A stretch of 54,516 nucleotides of DNA, from assembly GCA_040880485.1 (NCBI GenBank), contig JBBDIJ010000001.1, forward strand, positions 1-54,516, in the 5' to 3' direction. Below the pieces are notes generated by a model. It worked only from the letters and a program-made list of their open reading frames with translations, was not told the origin of the DNA and made no database searches. The translations under genes were made by a program, and so were the position numbers. The DNA comes from JBBDIJ01 sp040880485. Lineage in GTDB: Bacteria; Bacteroidota; Rhodothermia; Balneolales; Balneolaceae. Below, piece by piece: positions 1 to 7,524 of the stretch; the stretch's first letter is position 1; every line of letters starts with the position of its first letter.

Positions 1-2
1 GG

Positions 3-1385
3 GCATACGAGATTCAGAAGAGGCTGGAGAGGGGTGAAGCGGGCCCGTTGGCCGGGTGCGTGATCGGGATCAAGGATATCATTTGCGAAAAGGGCAAGCG
101 AACTTCTTGTGCCTCCAATATTCTGAAGGGGTTCGAGAGTATATACGACGCTACTGTAATCCGCCGTTTGAAAGAAGCGGATGCACTGCTCATCGGACGC
201 CTCAATATGGATGAGTTCGGCATGGGCTCCTCCAACGAAAATTCGATTTACGGACCGGTTCGAAACCCGCACGACGAAACCAGGGTTCCCGGTGGTTCAA
301 GTGGCGGTAGCGCAGCAGCGGTGGCCGCAAATCTCTGTACGGCTGCTCTGGGTTCCGATACGGGCGGTTCCATTCGCCAACCCGCCTCATTTTGTGGTGT
401 GGTGGGACTGAAGCCCACCTGGGGGCGGGTTTCACGATACGGCCTGGTCGCCTTTGCCTCTTCCTTCGACAGCATCGGGCCACTGACCAATAGTGTGACC
501 GATGCCGCGCTTGTACTACAGTCCATTGCAGGGGAGGACCCTGAAGACGGGACCAGTTCTGCAGAGCCCGTGCCCGATTATACAGCAGGACTGGAGGCCG
601 ACGAGGTGCTCCGGGTGGGTGTTCCTGAAGAGTATTTTGGTGAGGGGCTTCACGTCGGAGTGCGTAACGTGATTGACGGGAGGCTGAAACAGCTTGAAAA
701 AGAGCGGAAGGTAGAACTGAAACCGATTAGTCTTCCCCATTCCCGCTACAGTATTGCTACCTACTACATATTAGCCACAGCCGAAGCTTCCAGCAACCTG
801 GCCCGTTTCGACGGTGTTCGGTACGGGCATCGCAGTGATGTCTCAAAACTGAAAGAGGAGCTGCGTGAAGAGAGGGAGGCCCTGCAAAAGTCACTAAACA
901 GCAGCAGGGGAGATCAGCGAGACAGGTGGTCACAGCAACTGGATTCGATGGACAGTGCGCTGATCCGTCTCTACAAGCGCTCTCGTACTGAAGGGTTCGG
1001 CCGCGAGGTGAAGCGGCGTATTATGCTGGGGACGTATGTTCTTAGTGCCGGATATTATGATGCATACTATGCAAAAGCACAGAAAGTGCGCCGGCTCATC
1101 CGGCAAGACTTTCTGGACGCATTTTCCGAGGTGGATGTGATTGCCGGCCCTACGGCCCCTACTACAGCCTTCGAGCTGGGAGCTCGTTTGAACGATCCGG
1201 TTCAGATGTATCTGAATGATATCTACACCACGGCGGCGAACCTGGCTGGAATCTGCGGCATCAGTGTCCCGGCAGGTATCCTGGAGGGGCTTCCGGTGGG
1301 AATTCAGTTTCTGGGTAACCGCTTTGAGGAGCAGAAAATTTTGCGTGCGGGACGCCTGATAGAGTTGTTGGAGGGGCAGGGATGA
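3..1385 (+). CDS. gatA: Aspartyl/glutamyl-tRNA(Asn/Gln) amidotransferase subunit A, 5' end cut by window edge
   Basis: Subunit A of GatCAB releases ammonia from glutamine to amidate Glu-tRNA(Gln) or Asp-tRNA(Asn) in the cytoplasm. The frame is open from the first base, so the true start lies upstream; roughly the first 60 residues are missing by comparison with the family. The Ser-cisSer-Lys triad is visible: the lysine of GIKD (near nt 72), the amidase signature GGSSGGSAAA (from nt 291) and the nucleophile region DTGGSIRQPA (near nt 358). The C-terminal half keeps KRRIMLGTYVLSAGYYDAYY and ends normally. An extra charged stretch of about 35-40 residues (about nt 846-965) sits between the RFDGVRYG and RTEGFG motifs, where I recall most GatA proteins having a short loop. 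The stop codon overlaps the next start as ATGA, implying translational coupling. Confidence 0.96.
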   Translation, partial: AYEIQKRLERGEAGPLAGCVIGIKDIICEKGKRTSCASNILKGFESIYDATVIRRLKEADALLIGRLNMDEFGMGSSNENSIYGPVRNPHDETRVPGGSSGGSAAAVAANLCTAALGSDTGGSIRQPASFCGVVGLKPTWGRVSRYGLVAFASSFDSIGPLTNSVTDAALVLQSIAGEDPEDGTSSAEPVPDYTAGLEADEVLRVGVPEEYFGEGLHVGVRNVIDGRLKQLEKERKVELKPISLPHSRYSIATYYILATAEASSNLARFDGVRYGHRSDVSKLKEELREEREALQKSLNSSRGDQRDRWSQQLDSMDSALIRLYKRSRTEGFGREVKRRIMLGTYVLSAGYYDAYYAKAQKVRRLIRQDFLDAFSEVDVIAGPTAPTTAFELGARLNDPVQMYLNDIYTTAANLAGICGISVPAGILEGLPVGIQFLGNRFEEQKILRAGRLIELLEGQG

Positions 1386-2356
1386 GAACTCCGCTACTCT
1401 GGCTGCTGAGTCCGCTCCTTTTCATTCAATGTGCCCCTCCGGAGCCGGAGCCCCGATTCCGGTTCGAGGATCGGCAGAGAGAGGTCCCCGCTTTTTCAGC
1501 CGACAGTGCGTGGCACTACATAAACGAGCAGGTGGAGTTCGGCACCCGGCACCCCAATTCGGAAGGCCACCGACAAACCAAAGATTGGCTGGCCGGAAAA
1601 CTGCAGGAGTATGCCGGGCCCGGTGCGGTCTATGTGCAATCCTTTACAGAGGAGGGCTACGAAGGGGAGGAGCTGGAACTTCACAATATTGTAGCTGCGT
1701 TCAACCCGTCCAATGGCGATCGGATCCTGCTGGCTGCCCATTGGGATACCCGACCCAGAGCCGAAGAGGATCCGGAGTACCCGGATGAGCCTTTGACCGG
1801 CGCAGATGATGGGGGTAGCGGCACCGGTGTTCTGATCGAACTGGCCAGATTGTTCAGTGAAAACCCGCCTCCGGTGGGGGTCGACATCGTACTCTTCGAC
1901 GGAGAGGATTATGGCAGGCCGGGAGAGCTTGATTTTTACTTTCTGGGGGCCCGATACTGGTCTAACAACCTCCCGGCCTCCGGATACAACCCCCGATTCG
2001 GTATACTGCTGGATATGACGGGGGGCGTGGATGCCGTTTTCGCAAAGGAGGAGAACTCCGTTCGGTTCGCACCCTCCCTGGTGAATGCGCTTTGGGAGCT
2101 GGCGGATGAACTGGGCTATGGCGAGATGTTCCCGGACGAGCGTGGCGCGTTGGTGTCTGACGATCATGTTATAGTACAGCGTCATGCCGGTATCCCGATG
2201 ATAAATATCATCCACCATTCGCGTGCGCCCGATGGAGGGGCGCAGTTTCCACCATGGTGGCATACCCATCGCGACAACATGGAGATCATCGACCGGACTA
2301 CTCTGCAAGCGGTGGGCGATCTGTTGACCGAGTTTATCTACAACCGAATCCGGTAG
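1382..2356 (+). CDS. M28-family metallopeptidase / glutaminyl-peptide cyclotransferase-like lipoprotein
   Basis: This 324-residue protein has an N-terminal hydrophobic segment ending in Cys17 (context FIQC), which suggests an exported lipoprotein, although Gln before the Cys is not a classic lipobox. The body matches the M28 zinc-peptidase fold, in particular the glutaminyl cyclase branch: AAHWDTRP (H120, D122), GADDGGSG (about 140-147), FDGEDYG (E175 region) and WWHTHRDN near the C-terminus supply the expected metal and acid/base residues. Glutaminyl cyclases form N-terminal pyroglutamate; related M28 enzymes are aminopeptidases, and sequence alone does not settle which applies. The start ATG overlaps the gatA stop and is preceded by a GGAGG-type ribosome site inside gatA, so the two are co-translated. 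A functional link to GatA is not obvious. Confidence 0.85.
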   Translation: MRTPLLWLLSPLLFIQCAPPEPEPRFRFEDRQREVPAFSADSAWHYINEQVEFGTRHPNSEGHRQTKDWLAGKLQEYAGPGAVYVQSFTEEGYEGEELELHNIVAAFNPSNGDRILLAAHWDTRPRAEEDPEYPDEPLTGADDGGSGTGVLIELARLFSENPPPVGVDIVLFDGEDYGRPGELDFYFLGARYWSNNLPASGYNPRFGILLDMTGGVDAVFAKEENSVRFAPSLVNALWELADELGYGEMFPDERGALVSDDHVIVQRHAGIPMINIIHHSRAPDGGAQFPPWWHTHRDNMEIIDRTTLQAVGDLLTEFIYNRIR

Positions 2357-2374
2357 CCAACTAACCCCACTCTT

Positions 2375-3313
2375 ATGGCTCCCTCCAGCCCGGCCGCCTG
2401 GTTGAAAATCACATTGATCGCTCCGGATGAGGATCAGGAGAGGCTGATGGCCGATCTGCACGAACTGGGCTTCTATGCTTTTGAACAGCAGGAGGGGCGC
2501 ATTGCCACCTATATTGCGGAGAAGGTGTTCGAGGATGTGGTTCAAAGAGAGTTTTCGAGGGTTCTGAAGAACTATTCTTCAGTCCGGCAACTCACTGAAG
2601 AGTGGCTTGTGGAAGAGAACTGGAATCGCAAGTGGGAGGAGTCGATACAACCGATGGAAATCGGCCCCTTTCTGATCCGTCCAACATGGGCTTCTGTCCC
2701 TGACGGTGAGGAGAGGATGGAGATTTTAATTGACCCGAAAATGGCATTCGGAACGGGAAGCCACGCTACTACTCGTCTCATGCTTGAGGCGCTTTCGGGG
2801 TTGAACCTGCCCGGGAAGCGGGTACTGGATGCGGGAACGGGTACGGGAATACTGGCAATTGCAGCGCTGAAAGGGGGCGCGGAGCAGGTATTCGCCTTCG
2901 ATTTGGACCCATGGAGTATCGATAATGCGAGAGAAAATGCGGAGTTGAACGGGGTGGCCGGAAAACTGGAGATCCGGCAAGGAAGCGAAGAGACGATTCC
3001 AAAGGGGGCAACGTACGACCTGATACTGGCGAATATCAATCGTAACGCACTTTTCAATCTCCTGGAAGCCTTTATGGAGCATCTGTCGGAAGAGGGCGAA
3101 ATGGTGCTCTCCGGGCTACTACTGCAGGACCGGGAGGTGATGATAAATGCTGCAGCCAGTGCTGGATTTCGTCTGACAGGAGAGGAGAGTTTACCCGATT
3201 GGCCGGGTGGGCTGGTTCCGGATAGCGAGAAGCCTACGGAAGGATTTGCACAGATTGGCCACACGGCACCATCAGATACGTGGCTGCGCCTTCACTTTCG
3301 CAGAGATATATAA
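2375..3313 (+). CDS. prmA: Ribosomal protein L11 methyltransferase
   Basis: A 312-residue SAM-dependent methyltransferase that trimethylates ribosomal protein L11. The N-terminal substrate-recognition domain leads into the conserved PrmA block with NWNRKWEES and GPFLIRPTW, then DPKMAFGTGSHATT, the SAM-binding loop VLDAGTGTGILAIAAL (the family usually has GCGSG) and the catalytic-site motif LILANI. Length is typical. It begins 18 nt after the M28-type gene and probably closes the gatA operon. The start at 2375 has only a weak ribosome site but gives the expected N-terminus (AWLKITL...). A palindromic terminator follows the stop. Confidence 0.95.
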   Translation: MAPSSPAAWLKITLIAPDEDQERLMADLHELGFYAFEQQEGRIATYIAEKVFEDVVQREFSRVLKNYSSVRQLTEEWLVEENWNRKWEESIQPMEIGPFLIRPTWASVPDGEERMEILIDPKMAFGTGSHATTRLMLEALSGLNLPGKRVLDAGTGTGILAIAALKGGAEQVFAFDLDPWSIDNARENAELNGVAGKLEIRQGSEETIPKGATYDLILANINRNALFNLLEAFMEHLSEEGEMVLSGLLLQDREVMINAAASAGFRLTGEESLPDWPGGLVPDSEKPTEGFAQIGHTAPSDTWLRLHFRRDI

Positions 3314-3342
3314 AAAAAGGGCCCTCCATATGGAGCGCCCTT
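3312..3342 (-). terminator. Rho-independent terminator of the outer-membrane barrel gene
   Basis: A near-perfect palindrome (arms 3317-3329 and 3330-3342, one C/C mismatch) is followed on the minus strand by a run of seven T (3318-3312). It lies 40 nt past the stop of the minus-strand barrel gene and directly after the prmA stop. The T-run serves the minus-strand transcript; for prmA the stem lacks a T-tract. Confidence 0.75.
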
Positions 3343-3382
3343 CGTAACGGCCGAAAAGCCGCAGTGTCTGATTAAACAGGGA

Positions 3383-3913
3383 TCAGAGACCGAAACGGAC
3401 ACCGAATCCGATGACGAACTGATCGGCATTACCACCAAGGCCGCCCAGTTTCAGCTCTCCAAAAAGGTCGCCGAAGTTCAGTCCATACTCCACGCCTGCA
3501 CCGAGATTGAGGCCCATCTCCGAGTCACTGAATTCACCCGCTTGTGATTCCTGGGAGAAGCCAAAAATATTGATACCACCCAATCCGTATGCGGAGACGG
3601 CTTCTTCTGCGAAAAAGATGTAGTGGGCATTAAAGTTCAGCTCCCAGAAGTTCATGTCTACCCCGCCCTCACTCTTTGGAAAGTAGAAGGTGAAGTCGGC
3701 CGCACCGCGAATTTGCGGGGTAAAAGCATAGCTTCCATCTGCACGGATCCCCAAATCGTTGGATAGGGACCCGAATCCGACTCCTGAGCCGTATGTAAGG
3801 CCTACACCGGCTTTAATATCCCCTTGCTGTGATTGAGCTTCTGCGCTTTCGGCAGAGAGACCCAGTGCGGTTGTCAGTACGAGTGCTATCACTCCTGTCA
3901 GTAGTTTTTTCAT
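3383..3913 (-). CDS. Small outer-membrane beta-barrel protein (OmpX/porin-like)
   Basis: A 176-residue protein with a clear signal peptide (KK followed by a hydrophobic core, cleavage after AEA near residue 26). The mature part alternates short amphipathic strands rich in Gly and aromatic residues, such as IKAGVGLTYG and GLNLGAGVEYGL, and ends in FGVRFGL. The small, hydrophobic ending is what OMP-type eight-strand barrels use as the BAM targeting signal. It resembles OmpX/Ail-like or 'outer membrane beta-barrel domain' proteins; ligand and role are unknown. Transcribed alone, divergent from an ECF sigma gene and ending at a good terminator. Confidence 0.8.
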   Translation of the reverse strand: MKKLLTGVIALVLTTALGLSAESAEAQSQQGDIKAGVGLTYGSGVGFGSLSNDLGIRADGSYAFTPQIRGAADFTFYFPKSEGGVDMNFWELNFNAHYIFFAEEAVSAYGLGGINIFGFSQESQAGEFSDSEMGLNLGAGVEYGLNFGDLFGELKLGGLGGNADQFVIGFGVRFGL

Positions 3914-4005
3914 CGCTGTATGATTAAGTTAACTGTAATTGGTGGTTGTGTAACCGCCGCCAGGGCGTTGCCATCCCATGGCTTTTACCAGCCGCAGGCG
4001 GGTTG

Positions 4006-4028
4006 TTTACCGTCTGGTTTATGGTAAA
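4006..4028. promoter_or_regulatory. Inverted repeat TTTACC-N11-GGTAAA in the barrel/sigma divergent region
   Basis: The arms TTTACC (4006-4011) and GGTAAA (4023-4028) are perfect inverted copies 11 nt apart, 49 nt before the sigma factor start and within the shared 164-nt control region. The size and spacing fit a dimeric operator, or the match could be chance. I could not place a confident -33/-7 pair in this region. Confidence 0.25.
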
Positions 4029-4077
4029 GAACTGAAGGGAAAACTCCCAAAACAGAATTTGGCGCGATAGATAGTCG

Positions 4078-4713
4078 ATGAGTAGTAAATCGGGCGACGA
4101 AAATGGGGGCGTGCAGCGCAAAAATGCGTCACGCAGCAGCGTAGAGGACGAAAAACTGCTCGAGCGAGCGGCTGCTGGAGACGAGTCTGCTTCTGCAAGG
4201 CTGGTAGAGAAATATCGAAAGTCTCTCATCTTTCATATCAGGGGGATGGTAAAGGAGGCGGAAGAGGTGGAAGATCTGGTGCAGGAGTCCTTCGTCAAGG
4301 TATTTGAGAATCTGGCGAACTACAATCCGGAGTACGCATTTTCTACATGGCTCTACCGGATCGCGACCAACCATACGATCGATTTCCTTCGCAGGAAGAA
4401 GCTTCAAACCTTCTCGATAGATCGTTCTCACCCTGGCAGCGAGGGGGATGAAGCAACCATACAACTTCCTGCCGGGGGTGAGGAAGCAGACCGGCACGTG
4501 ATCAAAAAAGAGCGGAGGCGAATGGTTCGGGAGGCGATTGCGGCCCTTCCGGAAAAGTATAGGCAGGTGATCGAGCTTCGTCATATGGAGGAGCTCAGCT
4601 ACGATGAGATTTCGGATCAGCTGGATATGCCGCTGGGTACGGTTAAAGCGCACATCTTTCGCGCCCGTGAACTTCTGTACAAATCGATGAAGGACAAGCG
4701 GGACCGATTTTAA
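4078..4713 (+). CDS. ECF-type RNA polymerase sigma factor
   Basis: A 211-residue sigma-70 family protein with region 2 (LLERAAAGDESASARLVEKY through EDLVQESFVKVFENL and FSTWLYRIATNHTIDFLRR) and region 4 (AIAALPEKYRQVIELRHMEE through LDMPLGTVKAHIFRARELL). There is no region 3, which is the ECF architecture. The N-terminal 25 residues are polar and poorly conserved. Unlike the second ECF gene in this window, no anti-sigma gene follows: the next gene (menB) converges on it. It is divergent from the small outer-membrane barrel gene, which is a candidate target by position only. Confidence 0.92.
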   Translation: MSSKSGDENGGVQRKNASRSSVEDEKLLERAAAGDESASARLVEKYRKSLIFHIRGMVKEAEEVEDLVQESFVKVFENLANYNPEYAFSTWLYRIATNHTIDFLRRKKLQTFSIDRSHPGSEGDEATIQLPAGGEEADRHVIKKERRRMVREAIAALPEKYRQVIELRHMEELSYDEISDQLDMPLGTVKAHIFRARELLYKSMKDKRDRF

Positions 4714-4772
4714 TCAGGGGCTGCCGTCCGGCTCTCTGATTGCGCCCGGTTCTATTTTGCTCGCGCGCGTCT

Positions 4773-5609
4773 CTACAGAGAGACCCAGGGAAACTTTCGA
4801 AATTCCGGCTTCCTCTTCTCCAGAAAGGAGTCGCGCCCCTCTCTCGCCTCCTCCGTTCCGTAGGCGAGGCGGGTGGCTTCGCCGGAGAAGACCTGCTGGC
4901 CTACCATTCCGTCGTCCTGCAGGTTGAACGCAAATTTGAGCATACGGATAGCGGTGGGGCTCTTCTCCAGGATTTCGTTTGCCCACTCCAGCGCTGTCTC
5001 CTCCAGCCGGTCGTGCGGCACCACTTCGTTCACCATACCCATCTCCAACCCCTGCTGAGCAGAGTAGGTTCGGCCCAGAAAGAAGATCTCCCGAGCCCGT
5101 TTCTGTCCCGTCTGGCGCGCCAGAAGCGCCGATCCATACCCTCCGTCGAAACTGCCCACATCGGCATCGGTCTGCTTGAATTTTGCATGCTCCCGGCTCG
5201 CCAGAGTCAGGTCGCACACCACATGGAGGCTGTGCCCGCCGCCCGCCGCCCAGCCGGGGACCACAGCGATGGCCACCTTGGGCATAAACCGAATGATGCG
5301 TTGAATCTCCAGGACATTGAGGCGCTGCACTCCGTCTGTGCCCTCGTAGCCTGTGGCTCCCCGAACCTTCTGATCGCCTCCCGAGCAGAATGACCATACA
5401 CCATCCCTGGCCGGGCCCTCGGCGCTTAGCAAAACGACCCCGATGGTCCGGTCTTCCCGGGCGTCGATGAGCGCTTCCTCCATCTCTGCGAGGGTTTTGG
5501 GCCGGAAGGCGTTACGAACTTCCGGGCGGTTGAAGGCGATGCGTGCCACGCCGTCCGTTTTACGGTAGGTTATATCTTCATATTCTTTAATCGTTTTCCA
5601 GTCGCTCAT
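4773..5609 (-). CDS. menB: 1,4-dihydroxy-2-naphthoyl-CoA synthase
   Basis: A crotonase-fold enzyme of 278 residues that closes the second ring of the naphthoquinone by Dieckmann-type condensation of o-succinylbenzoyl-CoA. MenB hallmarks are present: FCSGGDQ (about 74-80), the oxyanion-hole segment GWAAGGGHSLH (119-129), QTDADVGSFDGGYGS with the catalytic Asp155, and the C-terminal EGRDSFLEKRKPEF. Length is normal. Its ATG overlaps the menH stop (ATGA). It is the last gene of the men operon and converges with the sigma gene, 59 nt away; no clear terminator was seen between them. Confidence 0.97.
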   Translation of the reverse strand: MSDWKTIKEYEDITYRKTDGVARIAFNRPEVRNAFRPKTLAEMEEALIDAREDRTIGVVLLSAEGPARDGVWSFCSGGDQKVRGATGYEGTDGVQRLNVLEIQRIIRFMPKVAIAVVPGWAAGGGHSLHVVCDLTLASREHAKFKQTDADVGSFDGGYGSALLARQTGQKRAREIFFLGRTYSAQQGLEMGMVNEVVPHDRLEETALEWANEILEKSPTAIRMLKFAFNLQDDGMVGQQVFSGEATRLAYGTEEAREGRDSFLEKRKPEFRKFPWVSL

Positions 5610-6436
5610 GACATTTGATTCTGTTTCAGATGGTTTGTGAAGATTGTAATGGCATCGGCCAGCACGGCGGGACTGTCGAGATGAACTCTGTGGCCCGCTT
5701 CCGGAATCGATATGAATCGGGAGTGAGGGATCTTCTGCTCAATCGTGATCAGGATCTGACGGTACCTCACGTCCAGCTCTCCTGCTACCAGAAGCAACGG
5801 GGTTTGCCTGCCTCCCGGCTTTGGTATCAGTGAGGGCATGATCCCCTGTCCGAATCCGCGAAGTGATGCGGCCATCCAGGCGGGGTTCTGTCCGGCCATG
5901 ATCCTTCGATACTCTTCCCACTCCGGTGAATGAAGAGACGGCCCTCTGAAGAGGGGTTTATTGAGCCATCTCTCCAAAAAAGCGTCATATCCGGATTCGA
6001 TCTCCACCGCCCTCTCTTCATCTTTGGCCTGCCGGTGGGATCGCATAGCTGGATCGTCAATACCACTGCCGGAACTCTCTACAACCACGGCATCCACCAG
6101 GTCCGGGTATTCATTGGCAAAATGGAGTGCCAGCCTACCGCCCATCGAATAGCCGTGCAGGACAAGAGGGCGGAAATTGATTCGCTCCAGAATGGAGCGA
6201 ATGTCATCCATCTGCTCCCGGAGACTGTACCGGGCAGGATCTTCTGATCCTCCGCTGCGGCCGTGACCTGCAAGGTCCAGAACAACCGGGTTGAACCGAT
6301 CTTTCAGCCGGTTCGACAGGTTGTGAAAAGCACGGCCTGATCCCATAAAACCGTGAAGATGAAGGATCCATGGCAGGCCCTTACTGGAGGAGAGCACCTC
6401 GGCGTAATACTCGATATCCCGGCACCAAAGTCTCAC
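5606..6436 (-). CDS. menH: 2-succinyl-6-hydroxy-2,4-cyclohexadiene-1-carboxylate synthase (alpha/beta hydrolase)
   Basis: A 276-residue alpha/beta-hydrolase expected to eliminate pyruvate from SEPHCHC. Seen: LHLHGFMGSG (oxyanion region), the nucleophile elbow HGYSMGGR (Ser97), the acid in AGELDVRY and the base in EAGHRVHLD. I start it at the GTG (6436-6434), which overlaps the upstream glycosyltransferase stop as GTGA with a purine-rich ribosome site (AGAGAGGG) just upstream. A TTG 36 nt further up would add 12 residues inside the neighbouring gene with no support. Many unrelated hydrolases share these motifs, so the MenH call rests on the men operon context. Confidence 0.9.
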   Translation of the reverse strand: MRLWCRDIEYYAEVLSSSKGLPWILHLHGFMGSGRAFHNLSNRLKDRFNPVVLDLAGHGRSGGSEDPARYSLREQMDDIRSILERINFRPLVLHGYSMGGRLALHFANEYPDLVDAVVVESSGSGIDDPAMRSHRQAKDEERAVEIESGYDAFLERWLNKPLFRGPSLHSPEWEEYRRIMAGQNPAWMAASLRGFGQGIMPSLIPKPGGRQTPLLLVAGELDVRYRQILITIEQKIPHSRFISIPEAGHRVHLDSPAVLADAITIFTNHLKQNQMS

Positions 6437-7524
6437 AAAGCCCTCTCTCTTCGAGTGATGGAGTTGAACCAACCCTCCATGAGGTTACACCATTCAATTC
6501 GACTGAAGCGCTCTTCAAGATCCTGGCGGCAGAAGGCACGGTCGATGGAGTCGATTCTATTCATGGCACCAGCCAGCTTATCCGGCCGATCCGGCTCTGT
6601 AAGATAGCCGGTTTTTCCATCCTTTACGATCCCGGAAGGCCCCCCTCGGTTGTAGCTGATAACCGGTACTCCGCAGGCAAGCGCCTCGAGTGTCACCAGC
6701 CCGAACGCCTCGACCCAACGCGGGGTCATCAGCAGTGCCCTTGCCCAGCCCAGCAGTTCCTGAAAATGTCTGGTGTCGTGATAGCCTCCATATTTCGGCT
6801 TCGTACCAGGATACTGCTCCATGACCCGGTTCCAGTAGGCGAGGTTTTCCATCTTTCCAAGGACCAGCAATCGGCAGCCGCAGAGAGCGGATGCCTCCAC
6901 GGCATCTTCCAGGCCTTTTTCAGGAGAGATGCGGCCTGCCCATACAAAATATTCCCGGGGCCGGCTCCGAAATGTGTAGAGCGAAGAGTCGATTCCTGCT
7001 CCCAAAACCTGAAAGGCTTCGGGGGATGGAAAAGTTTGAGCCTGGCGATAGCTGTAGCAGGCAAGACGTCCCGGGAAGAGTTTACCTGTGCGGGTGATGG
7101 CCCGGTCCATTTCGGGGTGAATCGAACTCATGGACACGAAGTGAACGAGTGGAGTCTGCAGTTCGACTGTGAGGCGGTAGGGGAGTTCGTCGTATGCAAA
7201 GTTCAGTATCAGGTCGTACTCTGCCTGTCGCTCTTTTGCGTACCGGCAGAGACTCTTCAGAACGGAGCTTTCTACCCCGTTTGAGGCTCTTTGTGCAGGG
7301 GGCTGGAGCGATCCTTCTGCCTGGATCAGGTGGGCGCCTTCGGCGGCCAGTGTGGACCCGGCCGGCGCCACCACATCAATCTCCCAGGCCCGCTCGCGAA
7401 ACCCCGCAACCAGACTGTTGATCGTACGCTCCACACCGCCGCCGAGGCCCGACCCGAGAGGCCCGACCGGTGTAGACAGGATCAGGAGCTTCTGCAGCTC
7501 TGTTTCGGCGCCCTGCCTACTCAT
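6433..7524 (-). CDS. GT4-family glycosyltransferase resembling tetrahydrobiopterin glucosyltransferase
   Basis: A 363-residue retaining GT-B glycosyltransferase. The N-terminal acceptor domain has STPVGPLGSGLGGGVE (17-32), VVAPAGS (51-57), LILNFAYD (105-112) and HFVSMSSIHPEMD (128-140). The donor domain has GRISPEKGLEDA (R198, K203), LLMTPRWVEAFG and the E-x7-E pair E272/E280, then GVPVISYNRGGP. From memory these blocks are close to the Synechococcus UDP-glucose:tetrahydrobiopterin alpha-glucosyltransferase and much less like ordinary lipopolysaccharide enzymes; I could not align them. The ATG at 7524 overlaps the menD stop (ATGA) and its own stop overlaps menH (GTGA), so it is translated as part of the men operon. 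Pterin, a naphthoquinone intermediate or another aromatic acceptor are all possible. Confidence 0.9.
   Translation of the reverse strand: MSRQGAETELQKLLILSTPVGPLGSGLGGGVERTINSLVAGFRERAWEIDVVAPAGSTLAAEGAHLIQAEGSLQPPAQRASNGVESSVLKSLCRYAKERQAEYDLILNFAYDELPYRLTVELQTPLVHFVSMSSIHPEMDRAITRTGKLFPGRLACYSYRQAQTFPSPEAFQVLGAGIDSSLYTFRSRPREYFVWAGRISPEKGLEDAVEASALCGCRLLVLGKMENLAYWNRVMEQYPGTKPKYGGYHDTRHFQELLGWARALLMTPRWVEAFGLVTLEALACGVPVISYNRGGPSGIVKDGKTGYLTEPDRPDKLAGAMNRIDSIDRAFCRQDLEERFSRIEWCNLMEGWFNSITRRERAL

Noticed and set aside
1496..2545. A 349-residue open frame on the minus strand
   Set aside because: It lies fully antisense to the M28 gene and the start of prmA, which have strong motifs; no recognisable domain of its own.
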